In this document: piece by piece, positions 7,727 to 13,023 of the stretch
Layout of the letters: the number at the start of each line of letters is the position of its first letter
Numbering within the stretch: position 1 is the first letter of the stretch
NCBI GenBank assembly: GCA_014379885.1
Contig: JACMKW010000273.1
Coordinates: forward strand, 1-13,023
Length of the DNA: 13,023 nucleotides
From: Rhizobacter sp.
GTDB lineage: Bacteria > Pseudomonadota > Gammaproteobacteria > Burkholderiales > Burkholderiaceae
Direction: 5' to 3'
Translations under genes and position numbers: made by a program
Notes under the pieces: model-generated
What the model was told of the DNA's origin: nothing
The model's input: only the letters and a program-made list of their open reading frames with translations
Database searches by the model: none

Positions 7727-8503
7727 GTGAGCGCTGCGCTCGATCTACTGGCCCCTGACTTGGAGCGACGCTTCGGTGGGCTGCGTCGCCTGTACGGCGA
7801 GACGGGTTACCAGGCGGTGCGCGCCGCGCGCGTGGGCGTGGTGGGGTTGGGTGGCGTGGGCTCATGGTCGGTCGAGGCCTTGGCGCGCAGCGGTGTGGCC
7901 GAGTTGACGCTGTTCGACATGGACCACGTGGCCGAGTCCAACATCAACCGCCAGGTGCAGGCGATGGGCGCAACACTCGGCAAGGCCAAGGGTGAGGCGC
8001 TTCGCGAACGCATCGCCGATATCCACCCTGGCTGCGATGTGCGCCTGGTCGATGATTTCGTGACGGCCGACAACTGGCCCGCTCTGTTACCGCGGCCGAT
8101 AGACGTGCTCATTGACGCCTGCGATCAGGTTCATGCCAAGACCGCGATGGCGCATTGGGCGATACAGCACAAGCTGCCGCTGGTGTGTGTTGGGGCGGCT
8201 GGTGGCAAGCAGTGTGCGCAGGCGATCGAGGTGGATGATCTCGCGCTCGTCACGCACGACCCCTTGCTCGCCTCGTTGCGGCAGCGCTTGCGTAAGCAAT
8301 ATGGCGCGGCGCGCAGTGGAGCGATGGGTGTGCGCTGTGTGTTTTCGCGCGAGCCGGTGGCGCCGCCTGTCAATGACGATGCCTGTGAGGTTGACGGCAG
8401 CCTGAATTGCCATGGGTATGGGTCGAGTGTTGTAGTCACCGCAAGCTTCGGTTTTGTGGCGGCCGGAGACGCGCTACAATCTTTGCTTCGCCGAATTGTT
8501 TGA
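7727..8503 (+). CDS. tcdA: tRNA threonylcarbamoyladenosine dehydratase TcdA (CsdL)
   Basis: A 258-residue E1-like (ThiF/MoeB superfamily) cytoplasmic enzyme. It uses ATP to dehydrate t6A at tRNA position 37 to the cyclic form ct6A in ANN-decoding tRNAs. It shows the nucleotide-binding GLGGVGSW (40-47), the acidic strand end LFDMD (62-66), the Arg-finger-type SNINRQ (71-76), Lys86 and DACDQVHAK (130-138). The TcdA-specific VCVGAAGGK (153-161) and GSLNCHGYGSS (224-234) separate it from ThiF and MoeB. The start is a GTG 9 bp after the cpoB stop; no ATG is available nearby. It is the last protein gene of the tolB operon and lies directly before two tRNA-Lys genes whose products (A37, ANN codons) should be its substrates. 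Identity is firm; a cysteine-desulfurase partner (csdA/csdE) is not in the window. Confidence 0.95.
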   Translation: MSAALDLLAPDLERRFGGLRRLYGETGYQAVRAARVGVVGLGGVGSWSVEALARSGVAELTLFDMDHVAESNINRQVQAMGATLGKAKGEALRERIADIHPGCDVRLVDDFVTADNWPALLPRPIDVLIDACDQVHAKTAMAHWAIQHKLPLVCVGAAGGKQCAQAIEVDDLALVTHDPLLASLRQRLRKQYGAARSGAMGVRCVFSREPVAPPVNDDACEVDGSLNCHGYGSSVVVTASFGFVAAGDALQSLLRRIV

Positions 8504-8529
8504 AGCGACTTGTTGGGGCCAGTTATACT
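8500..8529 (+). promoter_or_regulatory. Candidate sigma70 promoter for the tRNA-Lys pair
   Basis: TTGAAG (8500-8505; 4 of 6 to TTGACA) and TATACT (8524-8529; 5 of 6 to TATAAT) are separated by 18 bp. They lie 12 bp before the mature 5' end of the first tRNA. The G-rich stretch after the -10 would suit stringent control, as is usual for stable RNA genes. A second possible -10, TACAAT (8475-8480), lies inside tcdA with a poorer -35. Confidence 0.55.
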
Positions 8530-8541
8530 CGTGGGCTTTAC

Positions 8542-8617
8542 GGGTTGTTAGCTCAGTCGGTAGAGCAGCGGACTTTTAATCCGTTGGTCGTGGGTTCGAA
8601 TCCCGCACAACCCACCA
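8542..8617 (+). tRNA. tRNA-Lys (UUU)
   Basis: A 76-nt cloverleaf including encoded CCA. The acceptor stem GGGTTGT pairs fully with ACAACCC; the D stem is GCTC/GAGC; the anticodon stem is GCGGA/TCCGT; the loop CTTTTAA has anticodon TTT at 8575-8577 and A37; the T stem is GTGGG/CCCGC with loop TTCGAAT. It reads AAA and, by wobble, AAG. It is the first of a tandem pair and shares the D arm and anticodon arm almost entirely with the second. Confidence 0.98.
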
Positions 8618-8641
8618 GATTCTTTTTTGAAGATTTAGAGC

Positions 8642-8717
8642 GGGCTCTTAGCTCAGTTGGTAGAGCAGCGGACTCTTAATCCGTTGGTCGAAGGTTCGAA
8701 TCCCTCAGGGCCCACCA
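8642..8717 (+). tRNA. tRNA-Lys (CUU)
   Basis: A 76-nt cloverleaf with encoded CCA and anticodon CTT at 8675-8677 in loop CTCTTAA. The acceptor stem GGGCTCT pairs with AGGGCCC with one T-G wobble. The T stem GAAGG/CCCTC has one A-C mismatch (positions 51 and 63), slightly unusual but otherwise a normal tRNA. It lies 24 bp after the first tRNA, so both are probably cut from one transcript. It reads AAG only. Confidence 0.97.
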
Positions 8718-8731
8718 GTTTCAGTGAATCA

Positions 8732-8763
8732 AGCCCTTGGCGCGCAAGCTCCAAGGGCTTTTT
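8732..8763 (+). terminator. Rho-independent terminator after the tRNA pair
   Basis: AGCCCTTGG (8732-8740) pairs perfectly with CCAAGGGCT (8751-8759) across a 10-base loop. The stem runs straight into five T residues (8759-8763). It ends the tcdA/tRNA-Lys transcript and insulates the chemoreceptor gene downstream. Confidence 0.9.
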
Positions 8764-9033
8764 CACGTCCTGCGCTTGCTGCGAGGTACGGCTGATTTCA
8801 CGCCCTTTTCCGGCGTTGCGTGACCGCTCCGCTTGGTACCTTGGGCTGAAGCACAAAACTGTTACGAAGTCTCTCAAGCGCGGCTCGCTGGCGCCGAAAA
8901 CTCCGATGTACGACTGACTTGGCTGGCGTGCGCCTTGGTTTTGCGTGATGCCGGACAGTCGTGCGAACAGGCAGGGACTGATCAGTACAGCGATCAACGC
9001 GACGGGATACCCCACCAGCATGAAGTGGATGCT
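8764..9033 (+). other. Non-coding upstream region of the chemoreceptor gene
   Basis: About 270 bp between the tRNA terminator and the receptor start. Apart from the candidate sigma28 promoter at 8874-8900, I see no convincing gene, repeat, riboswitch or operator. The receptor frame is open upstream to 8833, but that part does not look like a receptor N-terminus. Confidence 0.5.
8874..8900 (+). promoter_or_regulatory. Candidate sigma28 (FliA) promoter for the chemoreceptor
   Basis: TCAAGCGC (8874-8881), 11 bases, then GCCGAAAA (8893-8900). The flagellar sigma factor consensus is TAAAGTTT-N11-GCCGATAA. The -10 box matches 7 of 8, the spacing is exact, and the -35 core CTCAAG matches 5 of 6 of CTAAAG. 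Transcription would start near 8907, leaving a 5' leader of about 125 nt. Fits a chemotaxis gene; not proven. Confidence 0.5.
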
Positions 9034-10632
9034 ATGACCGACATGAGCCACACCCCTAAAGAGTACGTACTCGACGACGCCGACCTGCTCGTGCTGGTGG
9101 GCGACAAGGGCAGCAATTTTGTGTACGCCAACCCTAGCTATCTGAAGGCTTGCGGCTACGAATGGGGCGAGCTCAAGGGCACGGCGGCGGCCAAGATGAT
9201 GCACCGGGACAACCCGCCGCAGGTGGTGATGGACATGGGCTATGCCATCCGTGTCACGCGATCGCCGTGGACGGGCATCATCAAGAACCGACGCAAGAAT
9301 GGCGACTACTACTGGCTGCGCCTGAACATCTCGCCGATCTACTCGGGTGGCAGGTTTGTTGGCAGCCTGATGGTGCACAGCAAGCCCACCCGCGAAGAGA
9401 TCGCGCACATCGAGCCGCTGTACAAGCTCATGCTCGACGGCAAGCACAAGAAGCTGATGCTGCGCCATGGCCGTGCCTTCACTGCCAACACGACTGGCAA
9501 GACGCTGCTGTGGATGCGCGAGTTGGGCTTGAAAGGGCGGATCTGGGCTGCCATGGCGGCGATGAATGCGGTCGGCATAGGCGCGCTCATGGCCAGTGGC
9601 GCCAGCTTGAGCGACCCGTCGTTCTGGGGAGGCGCTGCCAGCCTGCTGGGCGCCACCGTTGCTTTGGGGTGGTACCTCTTTCGCAGCGTCGTGCTGCCGC
9701 TTCGTGAAGCCGCCCGTTTTGCCAACCAGATTGCTGCCGGCGACCTGGGCTCGCGGATGGTCAGCCAGCGCAGCGACGAGGTCGGTGATGTGATGCGCGC
9801 GCTGACGCAGATGAGCCTGAACATGCGCGCCACCGTGCTCGACGTGCGCGACGGCGTGGGCCTCATGAAGCGTGCCACCTCCGAGATTGCGGCCGGCACG
9901 CTCGACCTGTCGGCGCGCACCGAAAGCCAGGCCAGCAGCCTGCAGGAAACGGCAGCCTCGATGGAGCAGATGAACGTCACCGTGCGCAACAACTCCGACA
10001 CGGCCCGCCAGGCCAGCCAGGTGGCGGCCACGGCGAGCGCGGCGGCGGAAACCGGTGGCAAGGTGGTGAGCGAGGTGATCGCCACCATGGACGTCATCAC
10101 CAAGTCGAGCAAGCAGATCGCCGAGATCATCGGCGTGATCGACAGCATTGCCTTCCAGACCAACATCCTCGCGCTCAATGCCGCGGTGGAAGCCGCGCGT
10201 GCCGGCGAGCAGGGCCGTGGTTTTGCGGTGGTGGCCAGTGAAGTGCGCAGCCTCGCGCAGCGCAGCGCGCAGTCGGCGAAAGAGATTCGCACGCTGATCT
10301 CCGAGAGCGTGAACAAGGTCGACAACGGCTCCAAGCTCGTCAACTCGGCAGGCAAGACGATCCAGGACGTGGTGTTGCAAGTGCGCCGCATGACCGAGCT
10401 GGTGAACCACATTGCCGGCGCCTCGACCGAACAGTCTTCGGGCATCGGGCAGATCAACCAGTCGGTGACCACGCTCGATCACATGACGCAGCAGAACGCC
10501 GCGCTGGTGGAGCAAAGCACGGCATCGGCCGAAAGCCTGCGCGAGCAGGCTGAGCGCCTGGTCGATGTGGTGAGCGTGTTCAAGCTCTCGCAGAAGGAAA
10601 CCCAGGCGATGCTCGGAGCCACCAAGGCGTGA
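9034..10632 (+). CDS. Aer-like methyl-accepting chemotaxis protein with N-terminal PAS domain
   Basis: A 532-residue inner-membrane receptor that likely senses redox or oxygen state through a cytoplasmic PAS domain and signals to CheA/CheW. The PAS domain (about 10-120) strongly resembles E. coli Aer: [10 protein letters not shown] (33-42), His57, [16 protein letters not shown] (79-94), where Aer binds FAD. Two hydrophobic segments (about 169-188 and 197-215) with a very short link match Aer's membrane anchor and leave no periplasmic ligand domain. A HAMP domain follows (about 216-265). The coiled-coil signalling domain has its hairpin tip at [20 protein letters not shown] (372-391). There is no C-terminal NWETF-type CheR tether. 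The start at 9034 is chosen because it puts the PAS domain about ten residues in; the frame is open back to 8833 but without similarity. ATG 9043 is an alternative. The gene is probably monocistronic under flagellar control. FAD binding is inferred. Confidence 0.93.
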   Translation: MTDMSHTPKEYVLDDADLLVLVGDKGSNFVYANPSYLKACGYEWGELKGTAAAKMMHRDNPPQVVMDMGYAIRVTRSPWTGIIKNRRKNGDYYWLRLNISPIYSGGRFVGSLMVHSKPTREEIAHIEPLYKLMLDGKHKKLMLRHGRAFTANTTGKTLLWMRELGLKGRIWAAMAAMNAVGIGALMASGASLSDPSFWGGAASLLGATVALGWYLFRSVVLPLREAARFANQIAAGDLGSRMVSQRSDEVGDVMRALTQMSLNMRATVLDVRDGVGLMKRATSEIAAGTLDLSARTESQASSLQETAASMEQMNVTVRNNSDTARQASQVAATASAAAETGGKVVSEVIATMDVITKSSKQIAEIIGVIDSIAFQTNILALNAAVEAARAGEQGRGFAVVASEVRSLAQRSAQSAKEIRTLISESVNKVDNGSKLVNSAGKTIQDVVLQVRRMTELVNHIAGASTEQSSGIGQINQSVTTLDHMTQQNAALVEQSTASAESLREQAERLVDVVSVFKLSQKETQAMLGATKA

Positions 10633-10758
10633 TTCGTCGGCGCCAGACGGCGGCCTGAACATCCGCCGACCCTGCGGGAATCTCGGCCACCTCGCCTGCG
10701 TAAACTGGCAGGCCTCGCTGGGCATCTTGCCCGACCCGCAATCCGACGGAGGCGCTCC

Positions 10759-11253
10759 ATGAACACGCAACGCTTGCCCGCGCTGCTGGCTTGTCTGCTC
10801 TCAGCCTGCTCGTCATACGGGCCTCAATCTTTGACACCCGGTGCCAGCATCGAAGCCACCACCCGTGCCATGGGTACACCCACCGGTGAGGCGTCGCTGC
10901 CCGCAGGCGGCCGCCGCCTTGAGTTCGCCCGCGGCCCCTTCGGCAAACACACCTACATGTTGGAGTTCGACTCACAAGGCGGGTTGCTGCGCTGGGAGCA
11001 GGTGTTGACCGAAGCCCGCTTCAACACCATTCGCGCCGGCATGGACTCGGCGGAAGTGCTGTTGCAAATTGGCCATGCCTCCGAGCAGTACGTCGTGGGC
11101 TGGCACGTGAAGCAGACCGTATGGGCTTACCGCTACGAAACGCCGTTCTGCCAGTGGTTCCAGGTCGGCATCGACCCGCAGGGTAAGGTGGTGGACACTG
11201 CCTATGGCCCCGACCCGATGTGCGACGTGGGCAAGATCCGAGACAACGATTGA
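10759..11253 (+). CDS. Small lipoprotein with two BamE/SmpA-like repeats
   Basis: A 164-residue predicted lipoprotein. The signal peptide ends in the lipobox LSAC, giving acylated Cys17. Ser at +2 predicts the outer membrane. The mature part appears to hold two copies of a SmpA/OmlA (BamE)-like unit: residues 25-80 (LTPGASIEATTRAMGTPTGE ... HTYMLEFDSQGGLLRWE) and 91-149 (IRAGMDSAEVLLQIGHASEQ ... WAYRYETPFCQWFQVGIDPQ). Each has a Gly-containing helix turn, an 'MG.P/IG.A' step, a tyrosine-rich strand and an 'f.v.fD.qG.v' strand. The start is supported by CGGAGG (10747-10752), six bases before the ATG. The ArsC-family gene begins 11 bp after its stop, so they are probably co-transcribed. I do not recognise a named family; the function could be outer-membrane protein assembly or a structural role. 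No terminator with a T tract was found in the 126 bp before it. Confidence 0.85.
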   Translation: MNTQRLPALLACLLSACSSYGPQSLTPGASIEATTRAMGTPTGEASLPAGGRRLEFARGPFGKHTYMLEFDSQGGLLRWEQVLTEARFNTIRAGMDSAEVLLQIGHASEQYVVGWHVKQTVWAYRYETPFCQWFQVGIDPQGKVVDTAYGPDPMCDVGKIRDND

Positions 11254-11264
11254 CCTGAGCTTCC

Positions 11265-11618
11265 ATGAGCATCACCCTCTACGGCATTCCCAACTGCGAC
11301 ACCGTAAAAAAAGCGCGCGCCTGGCTGGCCGAACAAGGCGCAGACATCACCTGGCACGATTTCAAAAAACAAGGCGTGCCCGCGCCGCAGCTCGACAACT
11401 GGCTCAAGGCTGTTGGCTGGGAAAAGCTGGTGAATCGCCAAGGCACCACCTGGCGCAAGTTGCCTGACGCCGACAAGGCCGCCGTTGTTGACGCCGCTTC
11501 GGCCCGCGCGCTGATGCTGCGCCAGCACAGCGTCATCAAACGCCCCGTGGTGGAGTGGCGCGCGGGTGAGGTGACGGTCGGGTTCTCAGAGGCGCTGTTC
11601 GCGCAGCAACTGCGCTGA
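11265..11618 (+). CDS. ArsC/Spx-family reductase-like protein (YffB type)
   Basis: A 117-residue thioredoxin-fold protein of the ArsC/Spx/MgsR family, closest in motif to YffB. It starts SITLYGIPNCDTVKKARAWL (2-21), with a single conserved Cys11 in the N-terminal active-site position, and carries the IKRPVVE motif (91-97) with Arg93, where ArsC places an arginine that binds the oxyanion. The usual second and third ArsC arginines are not obvious, so arsenate reductase activity is doubtful; YffB is thought to use glutathione, with unclear substrate. Cytoplasmic, no signal peptide. The ribosome binding site is weak, and the ATG lies 11 bp after the lipoprotein gene, suggesting shared transcription. 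The stop lies 3 bp before the stop of the convergent repair gene. Confidence 0.92.
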   Translation: MSITLYGIPNCDTVKKARAWLAEQGADITWHDFKKQGVPAPQLDNWLKAVGWEKLVNRQGTTWRKLPDADKAAVVDAASARALMLRQHSVIKRPVVEWRAGEVTVGFSEALFAQQLR

Positions 11619-11638
11619 CGATCAGCCCTTCAGGCGCA
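11611..11638. terminator. Possible bidirectional hairpin at the convergent gene ends
   Basis: TGCGCTGA (11611-11618) can pair with TCAGGCGCA (11630-11638), with one bulged base and an 11-base loop. The structure spans both stop codons of the two converging genes. No T tract follows on either strand, so it is at best a weak or factor-dependent end signal. Confidence 0.3.
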
Positions 11639-12767
11639 ACTCGAAGCTCGCCTCACTCGCCGGTTGCCCATTGATCAGCACCTCGATGCGGTGCAGTCCC
11701 GCGTGGTAGCGGCGCGTGGTGATGAGCTTGAGCGAGTGCTTTTTCAGCAGCTCTCGCGCTTCGCCCGGTGCCAAGTCGAGCACCCAGCCCTTGAACACCT
11801 TGGCCGAGGTATCGCCGCTGGCCTTCACATGGTGAACCGCATAGTCGATCGCCAGGCGTTGCGCGCTCTTGGCTGTGGAGCGGATGTTCAGCAGAAGCTG
11901 CAGCGCGTCACCCACCTGGGCCCGGTCCGACGACAAGGCCAGGGCAACACGGCCCTTGAAACGCTCGCCCACCCCCCAAGCCCCCATCACGCCCGCATGC
12001 CCACGCTTGACCAGCGTGCGGCTCGCATGCTTCAGCAGCGCCTGGCGTTGCGGTGACGCGCCCGGCAGGTGTTCAAGCAACCAGGCTTCCACCACGTGCG
12101 GGTGGTCCTTGGCAATGTCGTTCAGGTGATTGGCCACGCTGCGCCGCACATACGGGCTTGGGTCGTCCATCAGCCTGAGCAACAAGGGCAGGGTGGGCGA
12201 TGGGTCGGTCACCAACGGTTTGAGCACCACGCCCCAAGGCAGGCGCGGGCGGCTGCCCTCGCTGGCCAAGCGGCGCACATGCGGGCTCGGGTCTGCGGCC
12301 CACGCGTGCAGCGCCGCGAAGCTCAACTCGGGTTGGTGCAGGATGAACGGGCGAATCGCCCACTCGCCGGTGAAGCGCTGGGTCATGGCATGCAAGGCAA
12401 GCAAAGCGCGCGGCGTGTCGGCCAAACCGTGACGAGCCACGTACTCCGTGAGCGGCCACACGGCCCAGCCGGCCAGGCCGTCGTCGAGAGCTCCCGCGGG
12501 ACCGTCCAGCGTGTGGTCGGTCAGTTCGTCCATGCTGGCCAGTGCAGCTTCCATCACGTCGGCGGCCGCGCTGAAGTCAGGCGGCAGCGTGCCCTCGAGC
12601 GCATCACAGATGTGCCGTGTGCGGGCTTTCATCTCCAGCGCGTCCAGCCCCCGGATGGCCTGCGCCTCGAAGCGCTTGCGGTCGAAGCCGCCCCACGCAC
12701 GCTGCAAGTGCAGGCCGATGTTGCGAACGACTTGTGTGTTCAGCAGGTTCTTGAACGGCTCCGCCAT
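11622..12767 (-). CDS. alkC: AlkC-type DNA alkylation repair glycosylase with Ig-like domain
   Basis: A 381-residue HEAT-like-repeat protein of the AlkC/AlkD superfamily, which removes alkylated bases (3-methyladenine, and 3-methylcytosine in AlkC) without base flipping. Helical repeats fill residues 1-265, with the hallmark DPSPHVRRLASEGSRPRLPW (159-178) and DDPSPYVRRSVANHLNDIAK (201-220). Glu135, Glu170 and Asp217 are spaced 35 and 47 apart, the same as the catalytic Glu121/Glu156/Asp203 I recall for the characterised AlkC. The C-terminal 110 residues (VALALSSDRAQVGDALQLLL ... HRIEVLINGQPASEASFELR) are beta-rich and match the Ig-like domain that distinguishes AlkC from AlkD. The start is supported by AAGG overlapping the acnA stop. 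It lies 6 bp behind acnA, so the two are probably co-transcribed. The family call is strong; the AlkC rather than AlkD assignment rests on the C-terminal domain and residue spacing. Confidence 0.88.
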   Translation of the reverse strand: MAEPFKNLLNTQVVRNIGLHLQRAWGGFDRKRFEAQAIRGLDALEMKARTRHICDALEGTLPPDFSAAADVMEAALASMDELTDHTLDGPAGALDDGLAGWAVWPLTEYVARHGLADTPRALLALHAMTQRFTGEWAIRPFILHQPELSFAALHAWAADPSPHVRRLASEGSRPRLPWGVVLKPLVTDPSPTLPLLLRLMDDPSPYVRRSVANHLNDIAKDHPHVVEAWLLEHLPGASPQRQALLKHASRTLVKRGHAGVMGAWGVGERFKGRVALALSSDRAQVGDALQLLLNIRSTAKSAQRLAIDYAVHHVKASGDTSAKVFKGWVLDLAPGEARELLKKHSLKLITTRRYHAGLHRIEVLINGQPASEASFELRLKG

Positions 12768-12773
12768 CGCGCC

Positions 12774-13023
12774 TTACGCCGCCAGCAACTGCCGCAGCAC
12801 GAAGGGCAAGATGCCGCCGTGCTTGTAGTAATCGACCTCGATCGGCGTGTCGATGCGCAGCGTGACGCGCACGTCGCGCTGGGTGCCGTCGAGCTTGTGC
12901 ACCACGAGCGTCGCGTCTTGCTGGTGCTTGAGCTCGGTGCCCAGCAGCACGTCAAAGGTTTCGTCGCCGGTGAGCTCCAGCGTCTGCCAGGAGTCGTGGC
13001 CCTTGAATTGCAGCGGCAGCACG
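12774..13023 (-). CDS. acnA: Aconitate hydratase AcnA, C-terminal fragment
   Basis: The last 83 codons of a gene entering from the right edge. The visible part, VLPLQF at the edge, then LELTGDETFDV and TLRIDTPIEVDYYKHGGILP followed by FVLRQLL, matches the end of the AcnA/IRP-type aconitase swivel domain (E. coli AcnA ends RIDTATELTYYQNDGILHYV). The enzyme interconverts citrate and isocitrate in the TCA cycle using a 4Fe-4S cluster; the cluster cysteines lie outside the window. A GTG at 13022 is the internal Val of VLPLQF, not a start. The stop TAA (12776-12774) is followed 6 bp later by the alkylation-repair gene. Confidence 0.95.
   Translation of the reverse strand, partial: VLPLQFKGHDSWQTLELTGDETFDVLLGTELKHQQDATLVVHKLDGTQRDVRVTLRIDTPIEVDYYKHGGILPFVLRQLLAA

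Noticed and set aside
8618..8641. Possible terminator between the two tRNAs (TCTTTTTTGAAGA)
   Set aside because: It has only a 4-bp A/T-rich inverted repeat and no GC stem; more likely a processing spacer.
8600..8717. tRNA 3' ends as an attachment site of an integrated element in this window
   Set aside because: No second copy of the tRNA 3' end other than the two tRNAs themselves, and no integrase or phage-like genes nearby.
8833..9033. N-terminal extension of the chemoreceptor to a start at 8833
   Set aside because: The extra 67 residues do not resemble a receptor or signal sequence and would place the candidate sigma28 promoter inside the gene; Aer-type proteins begin just before the PAS domain.
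10633..10758. Hairpins (CGGCGG/CCGCCG at 10648-10668, GCCTGC/GCAGGC at 10694-10713) as a terminator after the chemoreceptor gene
   Set aside because: Short stems without any T tract; expected by chance in such GC-rich sequence.
8653..10770. A 705-codon open frame on the minus strand opposite the chemoreceptor gene
   Set aside because: It is composed of His/Arg/Ala-rich low-similarity sequence, overlaps both a tRNA and a clear PAS-HAMP-MCP gene, and is explained by high GC at third positions of the plus-strand gene.

Overview
The window is a GC-rich stretch of ordinary chromosome from a betaproteobacterium, most likely a member of Burkholderiales (Rubrivivax/Leptothrix/Comamonadaceae-like). 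This rests on protein flavour, gene content and codon use, not on any database search. No phage, transposon, plasmid, CRISPR or toxin-antitoxin signature was seen, and codon use looks uniform. I found no clearly new biological system. The points of interest are gene-neighbourhood and fine-structure observations.

Layout. (1) 1-4933, minus strand: a tightly packed envelope-polysaccharide operon. It reads from right to left: WaaE-like LPS-core glycosyltransferase, MsbA-type lipid A/LPS flippase, family 2 glycosyltransferase, second family 2 glycosyltransferase, then a GT4 glycosyltransferase that runs off the left edge. The first three junctions are 4-base ATGA overlaps, which implies translational coupling. 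The GT4 reading frame has no ATG, starts with GTG and appears to carry an in-frame internal deletion.

(2) 5019-8503, plus strand, diverging from the LPS operon across 85 bp: tolB, pal and cpoB (the periplasmic/outer-membrane half of the Tol-Pal division and envelope-integrity machine), then tcdA (cyclisation of t6A37 in tRNA). tolQ, tolR and tolA, which normally precede tolB, are not here.

(3) 8542-8763: two tRNA-Lys genes (UUU then CUU) exactly 100 bp apart, with a sigma70-like promoter at the end of tcdA and a strong intrinsic terminator. tRNA-Lys downstream of cpoB is also seen in E. coli and P. aeruginosa. tcdA lies beside genes for tRNAs it is expected to modify.

(4) 8764-11618, plus strand: an Aer-like PAS chemoreceptor behind a candidate sigma28 (flagellar) promoter, a small lipoprotein made of two BamE-like repeats, and an ArsC/Spx-family (YffB-like) protein.

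(5) 11622-13023, minus strand, converging on region 4: the C-terminus of aconitase A, followed 6 bp later by an AlkC-type DNA alkylation repair glycosylase with a C-terminal Ig-like domain.

Stretches without genes are short. The longest (8718-9033) holds the tRNA terminator and the candidate sigma28 promoter.
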